Below, piece by piece: positions 7,964 to 15,672 of a stretch of 42,220 nt of DNA. The stretch lies in assembly GCA_903863885.1 (NCBI GenBank), contig CAIPEB010000434.1:1-42220 (forward strand), in the 5' to 3' direction. Below the pieces are notes generated by a model. The model searched no databases and had not been told where the DNA came from. It saw only the letters and a list, made by a program, of their open reading frames with translations. A program made the position numbers and the translations under genes. Origin of the DNA: an uncultured Planctomycetaceae bacterium (lineage in GTDB: Bacteria > Planctomycetota > Planctomycetia > Pirellulales > Pirellulaceae). The first letter of the stretch is position 1, and each line of letters opens with the position of its first letter.

Positions 7964-8989
7964 ATGCGAAAACTTCTGCTGGTCTTGCCGTTTATTGTGC
8001 TGGCCTTCCTGTGTTGGGGTGTTTACGGGCCCGTGCTGCACATGGGGCAGGAGGCGATGGGCCGCAGCAGTCTGCGCCCGTTTCTCTGTGTCGGGCTGGC
8101 TTACTTTTTCGTCGCGGTTCTGGGACCGATCGCGCTGATGAAATCGCGGCCCGAACCGGGGGAGTGGACCTCGCTGGGGATCTTCTGGTCGCTGGCCGCG
8201 GGGGCCGCCGGCGCCGCAGGGGCGCTGGGCATCATTTTCGCATTCCGCTTCGGCGGCACGCCTGTCTACGTGATGCCGCTCGTCTTCGGATTCGCGCCGG
8301 TCGTGAACACTTTCGTGACCACTTTGACCAACCGTTCGCTCCGGCAGGCTTCCTCGTTGTTCTACCTCGGCGTGCTCCTGGCCGCCCTGGGCGGCGCGGG
8401 TGTGCTGTTCTTCAAGCCGGGGGCCGGCAAGGTCAATATCGTCGAGCTGACCGTGGGTAATTTCATCGGCGTTCTGGCCGCGGTCGCAGCGGCCGCGATC
8501 TGCTGGGGAACGTACGGGCCCATGCTGCACCGCGGGCAGCTGAAAATGAAAGGCAGCCGTCTGCGACCGTTTCTGTGCGTTGGGCTGGCCTACTTCGGCA
8601 TGGCCGTCATCGTCCCCCTGGCCGTGCTGGGCGTCTGGGTCGAACCGGGCAGCTGGTCGCTCAAGGGCTCGCTCTGGTCGCTCGCCGGCGGAACTGCGGG
8701 TGCGCTCGGCGCGCTGGCCATCATCCTCGCGTTCAATTTCGGCGGTCGGCCCATCTACGTAATGCCGATGGTCTTCGGCTGCGCACCGCTGGTGAACACG
8801 CTGATTTCCATTCTCGAGCACGGAAAGTGGTCCGAAGTCCCTCTGCCGTTCTACGGCAGTCTCGGCGTCGCCATCGTCGGTGCGGTCAGCGTGCTGGTGT
8901 TCGCGCCGAAAAGCGAACATTCCGCGCCCGGAACCGCGCATCACGACGATCCTTCATCCGGGAAGGAACTGCCCGCGGCCGAGTCGTAA
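7964..8989 (+). CDS. Two-fold repeated multi-spanning membrane transporter (DMT/GRP-like)
   Basis: This protein of about 341 residues is almost entirely hydrophobic, with around ten helices. It is an internal duplication: CWGVYGPVLHMGQ...LRPFLCVGLAYF in the first half is repeated as CWGTYGPMLHRGQ...LRPFLCVGLAYF in the second, and each half contains FRFGG or FNFGG followed by V(Y/I)VMP. A duplicated five-helix unit is the plan of the drug/metabolite transporter superfamily, including the glucose/ribose porter group. ATG at 7964 is preferred; an in-frame GTG at 7955 overlaps the stop of the deacetylase gene. Given its neighbours it may import an amino sugar or nucleoside, but substrate is inferred only from context. 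Confidence 0.72.
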   Translation: MRKLLLVLPFIVLAFLCWGVYGPVLHMGQEAMGRSSLRPFLCVGLAYFFVAVLGPIALMKSRPEPGEWTSLGIFWSLAAGAAGAAGALGIIFAFRFGGTPVYVMPLVFGFAPVVNTFVTTLTNRSLRQASSLFYLGVLLAALGGAGVLFFKPGAGKVNIVELTVGNFIGVLAAVAAAAICWGTYGPMLHRGQLKMKGSRLRPFLCVGLAYFGMAVIVPLAVLGVWVEPGSWSLKGSLWSLAGGTAGALGALAIILAFNFGGRPIYVMPMVFGCAPLVNTLISILEHGKWSEVPLPFYGSLGVAIVGAVSVLVFAPKSEHSAPGTAHHDDPSSGKELPAAES

Positions 8990-9081
8990 TCCTCACTCGA
9001 CGGCCGGCACTTCGGGCTCGGGTTCTTGCGGCAAGCCGCCCTGCCTGGGTCGCGTCGAGCGGTTCCCGCCGGGAATATCGT

Positions 9082-9768
9082 TCAAGTTCCGCGGGTGGCG
9101 CCAAACCACTCGATCTGTTTGCGAGGACAGAAGATCAGCTGGTGTTCGCGGCAATAGGGCTCCAGCCAGCGGGCGATTCGAGCCAGATGGTCCTGGTCCG
9201 TGCCCTCGGGCATGAGCATCACGCGGGTCCGGTCGATCTCCGGGAATTCAAGCAGGTAGCCCTCGACTTCGTCGCAATCGGCGGGTTCGTCGATGACGAA
9301 TTTGAACTGGTACTCATACTCGGCCACAATCTGCCGGATCGCTTCCGGTGCCGAACGGGACTGCTCGTGCCTTGCCTGCCACTTGCCCGCGTCCGCAAAG
9401 TCTGGTGTCGAGTTGGAGAGCTTGGGGCTGATCGACATCAGGTCGCACGCGACGGGCAGGTAAAGCGTTCCGGCGGTCTCCACCGTGACGTGCCGGTCGC
9501 GGGCCTTCAGACTCTGGCTCAGCGGGATCAGTTCGGCGAACAACATCGGCTCTCCACCGGTCAGCACGACGTGCCGGCAGGGAAGGCTGAGGATGCGTTG
9601 AGTGATTTCCGCTGTCGAGCAGTCTTCGCCTTCGGGCTTCCACGACGCGAACGGAGTGTCGCAGTACCGGCAGCGCAGGTTACAGCCGGACACGCGGACA
9701 AAAACGCTGTCCGTGCCCGTCAGGAACCCCTCGCCTTGAAGGGACTGGTAGATTTCTGCGATGCGCAT
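9082..9768 (-). CDS. queE: 7-carboxy-7-deazaguanine synthase QueE
   Basis: This 228-residue radical SAM enzyme converts 6-carboxytetrahydropterin to 7-carboxy-7-deazaguanine in queuosine (and 7-deazaguanine) synthesis. The start MRIAEIYQSLQGEGFLTG is typical of the family. The iron-sulfur site is present as Cys29, Cys33 and Cys36 in GCNLRCRYCDTP, which has the usual CX3CX2C spacing of radical SAM proteins. The SAM-binding TGGEPML follows. An upstream TTG at 9795 is in frame but is not supported by the family start. The gene is divergent from queF, 230 bp away; queC and queD are not in the window. Confidence 0.95.
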   Translation of the reverse strand: MRIAEIYQSLQGEGFLTGTDSVFVRVSGCNLRCRYCDTPFASWKPEGEDCSTAEITQRILSLPCRHVVLTGGEPMLFAELIPLSQSLKARDRHVTVETAGTLYLPVACDLMSISPKLSNSTPDFADAGKWQARHEQSRSAPEAIRQIVAEYEYQFKFVIDEPADCDEVEGYLLEFPEIDRTRVMLMPEGTDQDHLARIARWLEPYCREHQLIFCPRKQIEWFGATRGT

Positions 9769-9998
9769 GACGAATTCGCCGGTTCCGGCCCACAAAAAGC
9801 CATCCAGTTGTTATTATTCCGAATGATGTCCGCTCGCCTATCCCACCTCGCGGCTCGAACGCATCGGCTTTCGTGATGCCGCGCCGGGGCCCCGGGGGGC
9901 CGGATCGGGACAGCCGGGGCGGGGGCAGCCGAATGGGGCGTAGACAATTGCAATGCCGCGACGGCGGCAATCATGATACAGGTGAACAGGAGCAACGC

Positions 9999-10352
9999 AT
10001 GGCCCACACCTTACGGGCGACGCTCGAGACGTTCGAGAACACTTATCCCGAACGCGACTACCAGATCGAGATTGTTTGTCCCGAATTCACGTCGCTTTGT
10101 CCCAAGACCGGGCAGCCGGATTTCGGGACGCTGACCTTTACCTACACTCCCGACCGGCTGTGCGTGGAACTCAAGAGCCTCAAGCTGTATCTGCAGCACT
10201 ACCGGAACGAGGGCATCTTCTACGAGAACATCACCAATCGGATTCTCGACGACCTGGTCAGCGTGGTGCAGCCGCGCCGCATGAAGCTCGTCGCCGCCTT
10301 CAGCGCCCGCGGGGGTATTACCACGACCGTGACGGCCGTTTATCCGGCATGA
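9999..10352 (+). CDS. queF: NADPH-dependent 7-cyano-7-deazaguanine reductase QueF (short form)
   Basis: This 117-residue protein is of the unimodular QueF type, which reduces preQ0 to preQ1 with NADPH. The catalytic Cys34 lies in [12 protein letters not shown], with the conserved Asp41 that acts as proton donor. The family motif [20 protein letters not shown] contributes to nucleobase and NADPH binding. The ATG at 9999 is preceded by AGGAGC at about 9988-9993. Earlier in-frame codons extend 42 residues upstream with no family similarity and are rejected. Together with queE it shows that the organism makes queuosine from GTP. Confidence 0.95.
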   Translation: MAHTLRATLETFENTYPERDYQIEIVCPEFTSLCPKTGQPDFGTLTFTYTPDRLCVELKSLKLYLQHYRNEGIFYENITNRILDDLVSVVQPRRMKLVAAFSARGGITTTVTAVYPA

Positions 10353-10386
10353 CGGACTTTTTCGCGGCGAGTTCGTTCGGCTCCGA

Positions 10387-11784
10387 TCAACGGAGTCGCA
10401 ACCGGAGGCTGCAGAGGATTTCGTACATCGCGTCCAGGTAAAGTTGAGCTTCGCTGACGGGCATCACCAGCGGCGGGCTGATGCGGATCACTTTCCCGGA
10501 CAGCGGCCCGAGCAGGTGAATCGCGAGTCCCTGAGCGTTGCCCAGATAGCAGGCCTCGACGCAGGCATTGGCGACCTCTTCGGGCGCATAGGACCCGGCC
10601 CTGTCGCACTCGATTCCCCAGACGCAGCCCTCTCCCCGCACGTTGCGGATCAGGCCTGTTTGTTTGAGCCGGACCAGGCCCTGTTCCAGGATTGCCGAAA
10701 GCTGCTTGCCCCGGGCAATCACATCGTAGTTCTCGAATTCATCCAGGGTGGCCAGAACGGCGGCGCTGGCCAGCGGGTTGGCGCTCCACGTATCGGATGC
10801 CTGCCCGTAGTGCATCGCGGCGAAGACGTCGGCCCGGCCTACTGCCGCACTGACGGGAACGCCGTTGCCCAGTCCCTTGCCCAGGCACACGATGTCCGGC
10901 TCGACGCCGTATCGCGTGTAGGCATACATCGGACCGGTGCGTCCGAAGTTGGCCTGAATCTCGTCCAGGATGAACACGGCGTTGTGCTTCCGGCAGAAGT
11001 CCTGCAGCAGCTGGAGGTATTCCGGCTGCGGATGGAACGAGCCGCCGCCGCCCAGGTACGGTTCGGTGATGAGGCAGCAGATGCGATCGCCGACGGACTT
11101 GCTGATCCGCTCGAGTTCAAGCTCGTAGGTCTCCAGCGAAATCGGCTGGCGCCGCAGTTCGACGTCGGCGCATTCTTCTTTGGGAAAGCCGACAAATCGC
11201 ACCCGTGGATCGCGATCCTTGTCGGTCTCGCAGCCCGTGGTCGCGCCGGCCAGGCCTTTCTTGCCGTGAAAACCGCCTCGCGTGGCGATGATGATGTCGC
11301 GCCGCGAATCGAGTTCCAGGCAGGCCCACAGCGCTTTCTGAATCGCTTCCGAGCCGCTGGCCGACCACAGCACCTGTTCCATGCGTCCGCCACCCGGCTC
11401 GCGGCGCATGTTGGCAAGCAGCCGCTCGCAGGCCAGGATCTCGATCGGCGTCGCCGCGTTGTACGAGGTCAGCGGCACCGCCTCCGCGAATTCCTGTTCG
11501 GCGTCGAGCGAGTTCAAGCCGAGATAATCGAACACTCGGCGCCACCATCGCGTGGGATTGTGACCGAGGTTCGCCACGAGCACGCCGGAAGTGAAGTCGG
11601 CCAGCTTGCGGCCTTCGGGCGTCCAATGGTAGCTTCCCGCGCTCCGCTCGATGATCGTCTGCGACGGTGTGTAAGTGCGCAGCGACAGGGGTTCCGCGCC
11701 GGCAAGCCGTTGTCGCAGATCGTTCGAGGCGTCTTCACGCGGATGGGAAATGTGCGACGTGCGTGACGTGGCGGCGACGTTCAT
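10387..11784 (-). CDS. Class III PLP-dependent aminotransferase
   Basis: This 465-residue enzyme has the fold-type I class III sequence. SASGSEAIQKALWACLEL binds the phosphate, ITEPYLGGGGSFHPQPEYLQ forms the substrate-proximal loop, FILDEIQANFGRTG carries the Asp that contacts the pyridine nitrogen, and VCLGKGLGNGVPVSAAVG holds the Schiff-base Lys. It is the size of acetylornithine, 4-aminobutyrate and lysine epsilon aminotransferases; the amino donor cannot be set from sequence. ATG at 11784-11782 with AGAGAGGAC upstream is preferred; the open frame runs further upstream, into the next gene. An oxidoreductase gene follows upstream on the same strand with a 112-bp gap, so co-transcription is possible. 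Confidence 0.88.
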   Translation of the reverse strand: MNVAATSRTSHISHPREDASNDLRQRLAGAEPLSLRTYTPSQTIIERSAGSYHWTPEGRKLADFTSGVLVANLGHNPTRWWRRVFDYLGLNSLDAEQEFAEAVPLTSYNAATPIEILACERLLANMRREPGGGRMEQVLWSASGSEAIQKALWACLELDSRRDIIIATRGGFHGKKGLAGATTGCETDKDRDPRVRFVGFPKEECADVELRRQPISLETYELELERISKSVGDRICCLITEPYLGGGGSFHPQPEYLQLLQDFCRKHNAVFILDEIQANFGRTGPMYAYTRYGVEPDIVCLGKGLGNGVPVSAAVGRADVFAAMHYGQASDTWSANPLASAAVLATLDEFENYDVIARGKQLSAILEQGLVRLKQTGLIRNVRGEGCVWGIECDRAGSYAPEEVANACVEACYLGNAQGLAIHLLGPLSGKVIRISPPLVMPVSEAQLYLDAMYEILCSLRLRLR

Positions 11785-11896
11785 GTTGGTCCTCTCTTCG
11801 GCAGGGGCTCGCGGCAAGAAGCTTATCACGCGACCCACCTCGGTTGACAAGGGGACGCAGGCTCTTTCGCGCGGTTTCTCCGCGCCTGCCGCAGGA

Positions 11897-13201
11897 TCAG
11901 ACTCGCCCCGCGTAGAGCACGTCGCACCCGGCGGAGCGGGGCTCATAGAGCACAAGTCCGCCGTCCGGTCCATTCACCCGCACGGTGCAGTCCGGCGAAC
12001 CGGCTGCCCGGCGCGCCAGGATGGCTTCCATTGCTTGGACGGCGGCGACGACCTGCCGCTCCGCCCCGAGATCGTTGTAGCCGAGGTTCCGCATGGACTC
12101 GAGCCGCTGGTCGCGCGACGCCGGCTGCCTGCCGAATTCGACCTGCGCGACCTCGCGCACAAACCGCTCGATGGCTTCGATGCCATAGCCTCGCTGAACT
12201 CGCTGTCCGTAGGGCTCCAGAAAGCGGCCGTTGTAGTGATTGTTGAGCGTGATCTTCAGCGCGTGCGGCGTCCGGCCCTCAATCGTGCACTCCACGCCCC
12301 GCCTGCGGCTGTGGGCATTCCACACGCCGTTGTCGAAACGGAACTGCACTTCCTGTTCGACATAGCCGGGGAAATTGTCGGGTGTGACCCAGCTCGTGTG
12401 GATGTCGAAGGACGCTTCCCTCGCGTCGGGATAGGCATACGTCACTCGAAGCTGCGTCGAATCCCAGGTGTTGCCGTCCGCGGGACCCACGATGCCTCGC
12501 TGTCCCGTGCACTGCACGCTGATCAGGCGGCCGCCGAAGGTGAAATCGATGAGCTTCAGGTAGTGGACCGCCACGTAGGTTCCGGGGTTCCGGCCCGAAA
12601 TCCACTCCGCGAACTGGCCGCCCGAAATCGACTTTGGCTCAAGCAGCGAGCAGTAGCCGTTGTTCACGTGCCGCAACTCGCCGTCGATGACCAGCGTTCG
12701 CAGCTTCTTGTGGTCGGGATCGAACAGCTTGTGATAGACGACCTTGGCCAGCACGCCGCGCCGGCGGGCCAGACGGTCGAGTTCGTCCAGTTCGGCCAGC
12801 GACAGCACCGAGGGCTTTTCGATCAGGACGTGTCTGCCCGACTCCAGTGCGGCACGCGCTGCGGCGAAGTGGCGGTCGTCCGGCGAGGCGACGCAGACGA
12901 ACTGCAGGTCCGCCGAAAGCAGTTCCTCGACGGCACGCGGACCGCTGAAGCTGGCAAAATCGCCGATCCTGCCTTGCGAAGCGGCACGATAGGCCGCGGC
13001 GCGCTGTCCCGTGCGCGAAGCGACGGCGGATAGGACCACATCGCACAGGCCGAACCCGGGGTCGAAAAGTCCACGGCCGTGCACGCCCTCGAAGAACGGC
13101 CGGTACGTTTCGTCGAAAATCATCCCCATGCCGACCATCCCGCCGCGCAGCGGTTGGGGCTCGATGCGTTCAGGCCAGTGAGCTGAGTTCGAGTGCTGCA
13201 T
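11897..13201 (-). CDS. Gfo/Idh/MocA family oxidoreductase
   Basis: This protein of about 434 residues has an N-terminal Rossmann domain (GGMVGMGMIFDETY near residue 20) and the family motif LIEKPSVLSLAELDELD, in which EKP is the hallmark of Gfo/Idh/MocA dehydrogenases. VVYHKLFDPDHKKLR follows and begins the second domain. The family uses NAD(P) to oxidise or reduce sugars, inositols and related compounds. No twin-arginine signal is seen, so it is cytoplasmic. Two starts further upstream (13231 and a GTG at 13258) are possible; 13201 is chosen because it leaves the normal distance to the Rossmann motif. A sugar isomerase-like gene is divergent from it, which suggests a shared carbohydrate role. 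Confidence 0.87.
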   Translation of the reverse strand: MQHSNSAHWPERIEPQPLRGGMVGMGMIFDETYRPFFEGVHGRGLFDPGFGLCDVVLSAVASRTGQRAAAYRAASQGRIGDFASFSGPRAVEELLSADLQFVCVASPDDRHFAAARAALESGRHVLIEKPSVLSLAELDELDRLARRRGVLAKVVYHKLFDPDHKKLRTLVIDGELRHVNNGYCSLLEPKSISGGQFAEWISGRNPGTYVAVHYLKLIDFTFGGRLISVQCTGQRGIVGPADGNTWDSTQLRVTYAYPDAREASFDIHTSWVTPDNFPGYVEQEVQFRFDNGVWNAHSRRRGVECTIEGRTPHALKITLNNHYNGRFLEPYGQRVQRGYGIEAIERFVREVAQVEFGRQPASRDQRLESMRNLGYNDLGAERQVVAAVQAMEAILARRAAGSPDCTVRVNGPDGGLVLYEPRSAGCDVLYAGRV

Positions 13202-13439
13202 GCCGCACAGAATAACGAAGCGGGACAGCATTTTCCAGAAAGGCCGAAACGGCTTCACGGGCTCATGCGGTGTCGGTTGTTGCTCGGCCTCCGTTGACGG
13301 GAGGGCATGTCGTGGCGGGCCTTGGCCGCACCGCGCCTATTGCATCGGTTGGCGTTGACTCCCACAATGGCCGCGATGCGAATGTCTCCGTCCGGTTTTG
13401 CCGTCCGGAGTCCGAGCCCCTTTCAGCGAGGAACCCATC

Positions 13440-14453
13440 ATGGCCGATCGCCCCCGCGTAATACTCAGCGGTTTTGCCGACGAAGCTGCAAATCACAAGA
13501 CGGCCGTCGAGCAGTTCGCCGCTTTTGCAGCCATGGGGCTCCAGTACTACACGATCCGCTTCATCGATGCGGGCAACGGCGTGAAAAACGTCATGGCGCT
13601 GACCAAGTCGGAGATTGGCCACGTCCGGCATCTTGAGAACGAATACGGGCTCAATGTGGCCTCGCTCGGTTCTCCGATCGGCAAAGTCAAACTGCTGGAC
13701 GTCGAAGACGGCACGAGGAACCGATTCGTGCCGTTCAGCAAGTATCTGTCGAGCGAAGTGCAGAAAGCCTGCGAGTGGGCGCACGCGTTTGAAACGAAGC
13801 TGATTCGGGGGTTTTCGTTCTACCATCCCAAGGGGACGGACCCGTGGCAGCACGTGCCGCAGGCTGTCGAACAACTTGGCCAGATCGCCGAGGCATGCCA
13901 CCGAAGCGACCTGACATTCGGTCTGGAGGTCGAAGCCAATCTGGTTGGCCAGAACGGCCAGTTGCTGGCCGAGATCCACCGGAAAGTGGACCATCCGGCG
14001 CTGATGCTGGTCTTCGACGCCGGGAACCTCGTGTGCCAGGGATGCTCGACCGATGAGGTCTTTGCGGAATACGTCGCAATGAAACGCGGCCTGGGGTGGA
14101 TGCACATCAAGGACTACAAGCATCCGCAGGCTCTCGGGAAGCAGGCCCATGTCGACGAGGATACGCTCAAGCACTTCGTGCCGGCGGATCGGGGCGACAG
14201 CGGTTACGAACGGATCCTGCGTGATTTCCGCGACCAGATCCCGCAGCTTGAACGCAAGCTGAAGCGGCGGGGTGTGCCGGGCGTCTTCCTGGATCTCGAA
14301 CCTCACGTCAAGGGCGGCGGCCAGTTCGGCGGCTTCAGCGGACCGGATGGAATGGCCGTCGCGCTGCGAGCCTTGTGCAAGGTCCTGGACTACGTCGAAA
14401 TCGACTACCACCTTCGCGACTTTGACGACATCCGCGCCGCCCGCGGGTTCTGA
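13440..14453 (+). CDS. Sugar phosphate isomerase/epimerase-like TIM barrel protein
   Basis: This 337-residue protein belongs to the xylose isomerase-like/AP endonuclease family 2 TIM barrel group. Metal-binding segments expected for the fold are visible: FGLEVEANLVGQNG (Glu), ALMLVFDAGNLVCQG (Asp), LGWMHIKDYKHP (His and Asp) and the final FLDLEPHVKGG (Glu). Such proteins isomerise or epimerise sugars and inositol derivatives. GCGAGGAAC sits just upstream of the ATG at 13440. The gene is divergent from the oxidoreductase gene across 238 bp, which probably holds both promoters. The exact substrate is unknown. Confidence 0.87.
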   Translation: MADRPRVILSGFADEAANHKTAVEQFAAFAAMGLQYYTIRFIDAGNGVKNVMALTKSEIGHVRHLENEYGLNVASLGSPIGKVKLLDVEDGTRNRFVPFSKYLSSEVQKACEWAHAFETKLIRGFSFYHPKGTDPWQHVPQAVEQLGQIAEACHRSDLTFGLEVEANLVGQNGQLLAEIHRKVDHPALMLVFDAGNLVCQGCSTDEVFAEYVAMKRGLGWMHIKDYKHPQALGKQAHVDEDTLKHFVPADRGDSGYERILRDFRDQIPQLERKLKRRGVPGVFLDLEPHVKGGGQFGGFSGPDGMAVALRALCKVLDYVEIDYHLRDFDDIRAARGF

Positions 14454-15168
14454 GAATTCGCGCCATGCTGCGTCCTGCCGCGTTGTTCAAACGTGCTGCC
14501 CGTTGATCGACGGGCGCCGTGCCGCGTGTCGAGAGCATCGCCTGTCCGACGCCTGTTGCGAACTCGTACTGCGGTTTCGTGAGGCGGATCGCACGGCCCG
14601 CATCTATGGGGGGCCGCCGCATCGACCCCTACTCAAGCGTGTAATTTGCGGAAGACGAACCGTCAAAACCGCGTCATTCCAACCGGCAAAAACCGCCGCA
14701 ACGGCAAATCCTGCCGGATCCGAAAAAACGGCTGCATCTGCGGGCCGATTTTGTCGATTAACGGTTAGCGTTGAGATGGAAAGATTTTGACGGCTGCACA
14801 TACGCCTCGGAACGCAGTGCGCGCCCGACGGATGAGTGTCCCAGTCGAAATGCCCGACCGGGACAGCGAAATCTCGCTGGGAAGGCCGAGAGTGCGCAGC
14901 AGGAAAGCCTTGCCGTTTCAAGGTTTATTGTTTGGGTCGTGAGGGCGTGTTCCCGGCACGGGGTGGAGCAAGCGTTTTTTTCGCTCCGCGTCGTCGAGTC
15001 GCATACTATAGTTTGTTTGCCACACAGGGTGACACGCTACTCAAGGTCTCTTCTGGCCGAGTCAGTGGAACAGGGCTCGAAACGCTCCTCTTCAATCATT
15101 CTCTATCGTCCGACGTGCGGGGTGATGGTCCCTCGCTGCGCGGGCGAGTGGCGAAGGTAAGGTGTGTG
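14454..15168. other. Intergenic stretch without a recognisable gene
   Basis: This 715-bp region lies between the TIM-barrel gene and the DksA-like gene. Open frames exist but show no family resemblance, no good ribosome binding site and no consistent codon pattern. A TATAGT at 15007-15012 could be a -10 element for the downstream gene, but no convincing -35 lies 16-18 bp before it. I see no tRNA or riboswitch-like structure. A long untranslated leader for the DksA-like gene is possible. Confidence 0.5.
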
Positions 15169-15618
15169 ATGACACGAAAAGACGCAATCCTCAGCCTGAG
15201 AAAAGTCCTGATCAAACGGCGCGATGCCCTCCGAAAGGCGCTTGCCGGCGATCTCAGTCTGCTGAAGGAGCTTCGCCAGCAGACGTCCGGCGACGTAGTG
15301 GATGCGGCGCTGGATTCAGCACAGGACGAAATCAGCTCGCAGCTGGCAGAGGTGGAAAGCCGGGAACTGACGAACATCGAGAACGCGCTGGAACAAATGC
15401 GGCAAGGACGCTATGGAGTTTGTGACGGTTGCGAAACCAGCATTCCGCTGGCCCGGCTCCAGGCTTTGCCCTACGCTACGCTGTGCATCCAGTGCCAGCG
15501 AGAAGCCGAAAAATCCGGTTCCGGCACTGGAAGTTCCAACAACTGGGGACGGATCTTCGAGGCTGACTCGGGGGATAACGATATCGCATTCAACGATATC
15601 GAACTGGATGTGTCCTGA
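15169..15618 (+). CDS. DksA/TraR-type C4 zinc finger protein
   Basis: This 149-residue protein has the DksA architecture: a long N-terminal coiled coil (about residues 5-80), with the tip motif DVVDAA (Asp42, Asp45, Ala47) matching the DxxDxA motif that DksA uses to act inside the RNA polymerase secondary channel. A C4 zinc finger follows with Cys85, Cys88, Cys106 and Cys109. A 40-residue tail rich in Ser, Gly and acidic residues, ending in IELDVS, is not part of standard DksA. It probably modulates transcription initiation, perhaps with ppGpp, but it could be a more distant TraR-like regulator. ATG at 15169 is preferred over in-frame GTG codons just before it. Confidence 0.85.
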   Translation: MTRKDAILSLRKVLIKRRDALRKALAGDLSLLKELRQQTSGDVVDAALDSAQDEISSQLAEVESRELTNIENALEQMRQGRYGVCDGCETSIPLARLQALPYATLCIQCQREAEKSGSGTGSSNNWGRIFEADSGDNDIAFNDIELDVS

Positions 15619-15651
15619 GCCGCCGTCGGGTAACGTATGTGAGGGGAGCGC

Positions 15652-15671
15652 GGGCCTTCTTCGGAAGGCCC
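15652..15671 (+). promoter_or_regulatory. Perfect UUCG-tetraloop hairpin abutting the htrA start
   Basis: GGGCCTTC at 15652-15659 and GAAGGCCC at 15664-15671 form a perfect 8-bp stem closed by a TTCG tetraloop. The last stem base lies one nucleotide before the ATG at 15673. No T-run follows, so it is not a standard intrinsic terminator. It would cover the place where a ribosome binding site should be. Either translation of the protease is held back, or the true start lies further downstream. Confidence 0.7.
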
Positions 15672-15672
15672 T

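Noticed and set aside
9796-9998. Possible preQ1 riboswitch between queE and queF
   Set aside because: No A-rich tail with an H-type pseudoknot pattern could be seen; the spacer is mostly G/C runs.
15004-15012. TACTATAGT as promoter of the DksA-like gene
   Set aside because: A plausible -10 exists but no -35 match is found at 16-18 bp, and it is far upstream of the start codon.
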